A DNA stretch of 64,000 nucleotides from Heloderma charlesbogerti (lineage: Eukaryota > Chordata > Lepidosauria > Squamata > Helodermatidae): the NCBI GenBank assembly GCA_026122225.1, contig JANEZZ010001957.1, forward strand, positions 62,001-126,000. The letters run 5' to 3'. The position numbers and the translations under genes were made by a program. Below the pieces are notes generated by a model. It saw only the letters and a program-made list of their open reading frames with translations, was not told where the DNA came from and did not search any database. This document shows, in pieces, positions 57,341-64,000 of the stretch (position 1 is the stretch's first letter; the number at the start of each line of letters is the position of its first letter).

Positions 57341-59440
57341 GTTGACTTCACTGTCACCAAGATACTTGAGACCTAGGGTATAGATGGCAGCATGAGGGTG
57401 GTGGCTGACACTTTTGAAAAATGTAGCTGCAAAGAAATGTAGAGCAAGCTATAATTGAATGAAGAACCAAGCAGATTTATCAAAGAAACCAGCTCTGTTC
57501 CTGCTGCAAGTGGCCTCAGCCTAGATCTTCAGAAATTCTGAACTGCATCTGCTGCCTGTGGAAGGGAGGAAGGCTCCAGAAAAAAACACAGCAAATGCCA
57601 GTCTTTTAATGACAAGGTGAAAGGGCTATCCTCAATGGAGGGTAAGAATGGGAGGGTAGACCTGTGGAGGAGCTGCTCCCTACCAAGTTCTTGGCTTAAA
57701 CCATTGCAGCTATTTTCCAACCTTCTGGGGTTCTCTTTTGCCAAAACTCTAACCAGTCTTTGTGTGTGCCATCAGTGCCCACACACTGAGGCTTTTTTGC
57801 ATCTTCAGACAGTGAGGTGAGAGATGATCTGTTACTGCATTGATCCAGCAGAGACAATTAAGCGCAGTCTCTCTGTTTTGTATGAGGGGTTATGGTGTTC
57901 TCTGTCCCTACCATACCTACTCTGTCTCAACCTCTAGTTCATAGGGATGACATTCTGTCTGCTGCTAGAGGAAGGAGAGAATAGAATTCTCTGTGCAGCA
58001 GTAGGAGAGTGACACAAGTCATGGGCTGCACACCACAAGGTACGCCTGCCTAAAGATGATGTCAGGTATTTCCATTGAGTCATTAGGAATAGACAGCCAT
58101 TTAACTGTGAAAACATAAATAAAAAGTAACTCAATGTAAATGTGATATGCCTACCTTGATTAAAAAAAGAAAAAAAGTCAGAACTTGTATATACAAGCTC
58201 TTACATTCTCAACATCTCTTGGGCTCGGTCATTCAAAAATCAGATAATGGGAACTTCTCAGTCTGGCAAGGTAAAAAGAAGCTTAACATATGAGAACACT
58301 ATACATACAGCCTTGAAGCTGTATGTATAGTGTATTCAGGAGACATTTTGCTCAGAGCCACCTCTTCCCATTTCAGGCAAGCTTTGCCTTCTATGTCGTT
58401 AATTGCAGGGGACCTGAATCCCCCCCCCCAAGTTGGCAAGAGGACAGAGATTTGATTCATGGAGGATGTGGTGATAGCCCTCTATTTTATGTCTGGTGGA
58501 GGGTGTAGTATTGCATTCTGCTTAGTCCCCAGTGGCTAGCTGCATTCCAGAGTGAATTATTCCTCCTCCTAGATCTACTCTCTGTACTTGAGGTCTGTGT
58601 TGTCATACACTTATTATTCCCATCGTAGCCTCAGCACATATACAAGAAATGGCCAATTGAATTTGTAGATAGCTGTTATTGCTGGGGATTTTTTTCTCTC
58701 TGCCAGTAAACCTGACAAACAGAATTGAGGAAGAAGTCTGTTTGCAGAGGAGGCAGCATACTCTAGCAGCAGCAGGACTGCTGACGAACTATTCAGAAGT
58801 GACCTTGTAGAACGTCAACATTTATTCATTTCCCTGCACCTTCCTGTTCTCTGTTGTGTGGTGCATGGATTGCACCTGTGGAGAGTATCTGCTAGGTGCT
58901 AGGCAGCACATTCTAAAATACCTACTTGGATATCCTCTTGAAGTTTCTCGCAAGAAGATGGAAGCCTGGATATGTCTATGTACTCTTGCTTTGTAGTAGA
59001 CATATCAATGTTTGCTTTTGGAGAATCTGATTGATTCTCTGACAATCAGAGAATGGCATGGCAGGAAACAGAGTTCTGTCCAAATTGTCAGAAGGCTTCT
59101 CTACTTTCTTAGCCTTTGTGTGTCTTTCCTGGATGCTCACTCACACGTTCTTAAAGCTTGGGCTCTTTCAGACCATAAGGGCCTAAGGACACAGGGGTGT
59201 TGAGGCTTGGCCCTTCTTACATGCTCAAAGTAAGCTTGTTCCACAGATGACAGGAAGTGTTTCTCCCCACCTGATCCACTATTTGGGGGTGGGAGGTGGG
59301 GAACAGTATACACTGGGTGCTGGTAGATCCAAAAAATCCATCTAGATAGATCAAGGATATCTTGGTTTTCTTTAAGCCTGGCTTTTGACTTAAGTTTAAA
59401 ATAATTGATGCTTCTTTCCCATTGTGTATTTGCGATGCAG
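57341..59440. other. ARMH3 intron, last part
   Basis: About 2.1 kb up to the acceptor at 59440. It contains the hairpin at 58296-58333 and a C-run near 58419-58428. No further exon or repeat family was recognised. Confidence 0.55.
58296..58333. repeat. Perfect 16-bp hairpin
   Basis: acactatacatacagc (58296-58311) is the exact inverted complement of 58318-58333, with loop cttgaa. AT-rich arms. No known RNA family was recognised. Confidence 0.9.
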
Positions 59441-59557
59441 GTTTTGGAAGTGGTGCGTGCCAACTATGACACTCTCACCCTAAAGTTGCAGGATGGACTG
59501 GACCAGTATGAACGCTACTCAGAGCAACACAAAGAGGCTGCTTTCTTTAAAGAACTG
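59441..59557 (+). CDS. ARMH3: ARMH3 coding exon, second from last
   Basis: A 117-bp exon encoding exactly 39 residues, [10 protein letters not shown] to AAFFKEL, in phase 0 at both ends. The acceptor is gatgcag at 59440, preceded by a T-rich tract; the donor is CTG|gtgaga at 59558. It joins the exon at 31578-31656 after SEEQ with no missing residues. The peptide forms predicted amphipathic helices near the ARMH3 C terminus, with charged segments such as [14 protein letters not shown]. There are no stops or frameshifts, and conservation with the remembered vertebrate protein is essentially complete, so the gene is under constraint and active. Confidence 0.95.
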
Positions 59558-61230
59558 GTGAGATTCAGCTCTGTAATAGGAGGCTCAAAGCCATGGCACA
59601 ACCAGACCTGCCCTTGTATCCATGTAACCTATAGCTGGTGCAGATGCAGAAGAACATGCATTAGTATGTTTTTCATTCATAGGTAACATCTAACTAGATA
59701 CTAAGCAGACATAATTAGGAACAGAGAAGTTTTAGTTCCACTAATCTTGGGGTTCCTTGAACTCTTTTTGCAGCGTGTTCCTGAAGTTGGTTGGAATTAC
59801 ATGGTTAAGACTTTTCTTCCATGCCCATGCAGCCTTTTCTGAAAGTCAGAGAAGTGTCATGCTGAGTGCACCTGCCAGTAGCTTATCAAGCACAGCATGT
59901 TCCAACAGTTCCATTGATGGAACAGGAATAAGGGTGCTTCTTCCACATGAGACAGACTTAGCTTTGGGATTTGAAATGCTCACTACATCCCATTCCCACA
60001 AATTGAGCTGATTCACCCCAACAAAATTCTTCAAACAGTTTCCTCCCTACTAACATGTTACTGTAACTTCTTTCCACTCCTGTGCTATCTTTGCCAGATA
60101 ATCCCCAGATTGCAAGTATTGGAGCAATGGAGGAGGGCAGCTAGACATGCTTTTCTTTTGCATTTGCATATGTATCTCAGGAGGGAGACAGCTGAACACA
60201 GAGGTCTATCTTGAATAGTGCAGGAACAGCCATGTTTGTTCTCACCTGTGTTGTGGAGCATTCTCCTCCACTTGTATCATGTCCATGGCTCCTTTTGTGC
60301 ATAAGCAATGTATGCTGCCTCAGTTCTCTCCCTCTTTCCCCCACCCACTGTTGAGTGTCCTACTATTCACTAGCTGAAGAACTTTGCATTTCCTCTGATT
60401 AAAGTGAAGACTTCCCTTTTCTAATTTGCTGAGATTGTATTTTCTTTCCAGAGTCCATCCTCCTAAGTACTAGTAATTTAGATTCAGTATCACTGAGTAT
60501 ACTTAACATCATTGCCAGTAGTCTTCCATCCCTCTTTTTTTAATGAGAAATGCCCAAATGGACCCTTTCCCGGTTGGATGAAGACAGGGAGCTTTATTCA
60601 TTATTCCTCATGTAGTGATTAAACAAATACAACCAGTTTAATCCCTATTTCTCTAGAGACTTAATGAGCTTCCTCCAAGCCAATCCCTTATTGAGAGCTA
60701 TGACAAATTTATAATGTGTCCCCTGAGTTCATTATCAAAACAGGGTGGGGGACGAATCAAGCTGATCTAGTTTGACGCTTTGTTAAAAACCCTTACTTTT
60801 CCTTTCACTATCACACTTTTCTTCTAGGTTCAGAAAAAACATGCCCCCTCCCCAGAAGACACTGGGTCACAGTGCTATGTCACACATGATGCTCAGTCAG
60901 ATCAAGGACAGCACATAGGTTTCTCATGTACTGCTTACTTAGGTGCCATTGAAGAGTGATAGTATAATAGCTTGTTGCAAAATTTCCTTCCTTAGTCGAC
61001 CTCCAAAAAGGAAACTTGAACCCTGCTTTATGTCCTGAGTTGATCAAAGCCTGTGGACAAGGCAGAGCTTTTGGAACTGGGTGTATTCATGCAGAGGTAA
61101 ATTTAGAGCAACAAGTGATGGTGACTTGAAACCAAAGCTCTGGATTAGAGCTGATGGAGGTCCAACAACAGTGGCAAGTCAGGGAACAGGCCAAATAACA
61201 AGGTTGGTAGGACTGTGGACAGCTCCTAGG
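59558..61230. other. ARMH3 last intron, first part
   Basis: About 1.7 kb of the 2174-bp final intron. No coding motif or repeat family was recognised; the duplicated segment at 61231 follows. Confidence 0.55.
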
Positions 61231-61480
61231 CCAGCCTTCCCCAGCCTGCTGCCCTCCAGATGTTTTGGGCTACCATTCCCAACATTCCTGACCATTGGCC
61301 ACTGCTGCCTTTGGCTGATGGGAGTTAAAGTCCAAGACATATGGAGGGTACCAGGTTGGGGAAGGCTTATCTAGAGTATGTTCCTACTTACTGAGATGCA
61401 GAGAAACTGGCAATGTGCAGTGCTGTTGGGACAAGTTGCAACTTCTTCAGTGATAAAGGATTTTGCAGCAAAAGGCAGTT
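61231..61480. repeat. Duplicated segment, copy 2, with MITE
   Basis: 61231-61368 is a palindromic MITE (ccagccttccccagcctgct ... ggtaccaggttggggaaggc). Bases 61369-61480 match the flank of the MITE at 57.1 kb. It lies in the last ARMH3 intron, about 250 bp upstream of the final exon. Confidence 0.85.
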
Positions 61481-61731
61481 TTAATGTTGAACCCATTTTC
61501 TTTAGAGTATGTATGCATCAGATCTCACCTGATAAATGGCTCCTTCATAGGACATACTGATCTTTAGTACTGAAGCCTGTTTCCCGCAATTGAAACTCTT
61601 GGTTTCTTGATGGGCTTAATTCCACAAATTAGTCTTTTTGCATCAAAAGCTGGCCTGTCATGGTCTCTTTCAGTACCAGAGATGTTGAGCTGTGTCAGTG
61701 GTACCTGTAGTGACTGTTGTCTCTCCCACAG

Positions 61732-61824
61732 GTTCGGTCCATCAGCATCAATGTGCGACGAAATCTGGCCTTTAACACCCTAAGCCAGGAGGCCCTGCTT
61801 AAAGAGTTTTCAACCATCTCCTGA
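61732..61824 (+). CDS. ARMH3: ARMH3 last coding exon with stop
   Basis: Coding part of the terminal exon: 30 residues, [10 protein letters not shown] to LLKEFSTIS, then TGA at 61822-61824. The acceptor is ctctcccacag at 61731, with a good pyrimidine tract; entry is phase 0, directly after FKEL. The closing EFSTIS matches the C terminus of ARMH3 as I recall it in other vertebrates, where only a few positions differ (for example Thr for Ile and His for Asn). The three exons in this window give the last 95 residues of a protein of roughly 690. The 3' UTR follows in the same exon. Confidence 0.95.
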   Translation, partial: VRSISINVRRNLAFNTLSQEALLKEFSTIS

Positions 61825-62620
61825 AGCTGCGTTATGTACCTGCTTCCTGGCCAGTCCTGGTGTTACTGCGCCCCATTCCCCAGCAGTGACTGTAGCTCCT
61901 GGTTGTGGAGTGGTCTAATCCTAAGGCACGTGTCTCTTTTCCAGGGAAGATCAAGAGGAGATTTGGACGTGTCTCACATTCCTGGGCAAAGAGAACTGAT
62001 TATATGGACTACACTGGGGAATGGAAGTAGGGAAGAGGGATCTGTAGTTAATTGCTCTTTCTCACTTTCTCTGTAGCAACTATGGTACAGGGATAAGATT
62101 TTTTTCCCCCAGGTGAGAAAAATCAGAGCAAAACAATGTTGATCAGAGAGCTCATCCTTATAATTCTCTGAAAGCTGTCTGGTGCTGGTCAGAGGCCTGA
62201 AGAGAGAAAGTGGTGCAGGATAAGCCCTTGATAATATGGGGCAGACTGACTGAACTCCTGTCCTATGTACACTTGTGCTATGAAGCCCAAGTCATCAGCT
62301 CTGCTGGGGTACTTTGCATCTGCTGTCCTTGTTTAGTGTTAGCCACATCTCAAACTGATATTGAGGTTAACAGTTGAGGGCTCTGCCTTTCACTCTGCGC
62401 TAGTGCCTCCTATTTGGAATGGTGCTTTCCAGAGCTTCTTGAGAGCTTTCCTGGTTCCCAGCCTAAAACACTTGGTCTCTGGCATTTCTTAACTAAGAGG
62501 CTACCTTTATGCTGTCCCTACTACACTGTTTTAAAGCTCTGGGGTTGAGAGGATTAACATGGGTCAGGTTTTTTTTTTTTCTTCCAAAAGAGCAATAAAT
62601 TAGTGGGCTGTGCTTTTACT
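61825..62620 (+). other. ARMH3: Probable ARMH3 3' UTR
   Basis: Follows the TGA with no further conserved frame. A T-run lies at 62571-62580. The first AATAAA is at 62594-62599, so a 3' end near 62615-62620 would give a UTR of about 0.8 kb. The extent is inferred. Confidence 0.5.
62594..62599 (+). terminator. Candidate polyadenylation signal, proximal
   Basis: Canonical AATAAA about 770 bp after the ARMH3 stop. GT/T-rich sequence follows (tgggctgtgctttt), fitting a downstream element. Confidence 0.5.
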
Positions 62621-63667
62621 GCTCATGCAATTGCTGTGTAATAGAGTAATTTCTTCCTGATCCCAGGAGGTTGCCTGATCTCCTGCATTAAGTTCCTTAA
62701 TATCTGGACCAAGTGCTCCCATTCACATTGTCAACATCCTGCCCATCAAACTGCCTAAACCAAATTCCACATTGACTGAAGCAGGAACTGCTTAGCTCAG
62801 CCCAAAATCTAACTTCTCTGAACTCCAACCAAGTGCTTCACTGAGTAGGTAGAATTAGGGAATTAATTTTGCACAGCATTTTCAGGAAAAAGGAAGAATC
62901 AGTGCTCTACATATGTGTATTCAGTTCCACATTCCTGTCCACCAAGTGATATGACTGCAGACTACAAGACATGTCGCTTGTGTGGTCAACCATCCCATCA
63001 AACGTCTGTCACTCTTTGTGCAGAATTCATTTTTTCCCATCTTTAAAAAAAGGTAAAGTAAGTCACTTAATTGCTTTCTATTATACATGTAAGGACATGT
63101 AAATATAGGACTGTACTCTGTTGGAAAGCCAAAAGTTGACTGGGCACTGTACTCAGAGGAAAGAGCTCAGTCCACAGACAATCCTTAGTAAAGGGGTTGT
63201 TAGGATTTGGCATTGTGTCCATTTGGGGTGGTGGGGAGAAGGTGTCTCCCACCTACATATTCTCTTCCTTGTTGCAGAACCACTTCCACTGGATGAGCAG
63301 GAGTACATACACCATACTGGGATACTGGGATCTTTCCTGGTATATGCTGGTTTAGCAGATTAACATGGAGACAGACTTTGCTTCAAAGAGGACTAATTTT
63401 GTGTAACTTCTCTGTTGAGAAACCCCCTCCCTGTGCCCTTTCTCATATATTGATGAACCACAGCCATGTCTAGCAGTGAATTTTGAGGCCAGAAGTTCAA
63501 AGAAGTCTTTTTATAGAAGAAACACTGTAAATGCCCTGCTGCTGAAACAGCACCTATAAGAGGATGTATATAGAACTCCAATAGAGTTCAGTAAAGAGGT
63601 GGAGAGGGGTGTGCCTCTGATTGCTCTTTTGTGTGCAGTGTATCCTTTTGTGTTCTCTTTGGAAGAG
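62621..63667. other. Downstream flank or extended 3' UTR
   Basis: About 1 kb without a recognised gene. It would belong to ARMH3 if the distal signal at 63670 is used. Confidence 0.45.
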
Positions 63668-63780
63668 GTAATAAATTATTATTACTATTAACATTTCCTT
63701 GGTGCTAACACTGTGCTAGCTGCTGTACCCAGTACGCAAGTGACATAGTCCTTTCCTCAGGGTGCTTGCCATCTAAGTAA
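63668..63780 (+). repeat. MIR/L2-like relic with distal AATAAA
   Basis: taataaattattattactat, then cttggtgctaacactgtgct and cagggtgcttgccatctaag, resembling the widespread MIR/L2-type tail (gtgctaggcactgt ... cttacaatctaa). AATAAA occurs at 63670-63675 within it and could act as a distal polyadenylation signal. Family assignment is tentative. Confidence 0.45.
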
Positions 63781-64000
63781 AGCCTATAGGATGGAATGTG
63801 TAAGATGGAGAGAACTTGGATTTGAAAATGTGAGAATTGCAAGCTTAATTCTTAGAATTCTTTTTTCAAGAGAGGAAGCATGTTCAGTGTCAAACTCCAG
63901 AGGCTCTTTCTTACTTCCATTCTCCTCCAAGTAATCAGAGGGAAGTCTTTTTCATCTGGGATTGTGCCTACTCTTACTTGGTCAGCAGGGTCAGTCTCTT

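Overview
The window looks like nuclear DNA of a squamate reptile, most likely a lizard. The evidence is the mix of repeats: BovB (RTE) LINEs, tRNA-derived SINEs resembling squamate 'Sauria' SINEs, L2 and CR1 LINE relics, a DIRS-type tyrosine-recombinase retroelement and a Tc1-like DNA transposon. They surround exons of a conserved vertebrate gene. No prokaryotic gene organisation, CRISPR array, rRNA gene or free-standing tRNA gene was seen.

The only host gene I can support is the 3' end of ARMH3 (human C10orf76) on the + strand. Its last three coding exons are 31578-31656, 59441-59557 and 61732-61824, ending at a TGA. All three have consensus splice sites, compatible phases and intact reading. 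A 27.8-kb intron and a 2.2-kb intron separate them. Everything upstream of 31578 is read as part of the preceding intron, and no earlier exon was recognised.

Layout. 0.7-6.4 kb: one full-length BovB copy with a perfect 12-bp target-site duplication and one 5'-truncated BovB. 8.9-15.6 kb: a degenerate DIRS element with inverted terminal repeats, an internal complementary region and gag, RT/RNase H and tyrosine recombinase remnants. A solo LTR lies inside its gag and a SINE inside its recombinase. 16.5-18.9 kb: a third BovB, with both ends and an 11-bp duplication but an internal deletion. 22.4-31.5 kb: a composite SINE carrying a MITE and a 24-bp tandem array, fold-back elements, L2 fragments and a CR1 relic next to the first ARMH3 exon. 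31.7-59.4 kb: the long intron, with SINE, L2, CR1 and MITE copies and a 1651-bp Tc1 element. 59.4-64 kb: the last two exons, a duplicated 250-bp segment, the 3' UTR and two candidate polyadenylation signals.

All mobile-element coding regions seen here carry frameshifts, stops or catalytic substitutions, so none looks autonomous. The points most worth a second look are the three-level nest in the DIRS element, the different disabling lesions of the two end-complete BovB copies, a family of short fold-back elements sharing a terminal sequence, and the local duplication at 57.1/61.2 kb. I found no convincing new protein-coding system. Family names come from recognising protein motifs and repeat ends by eye, without database searches.
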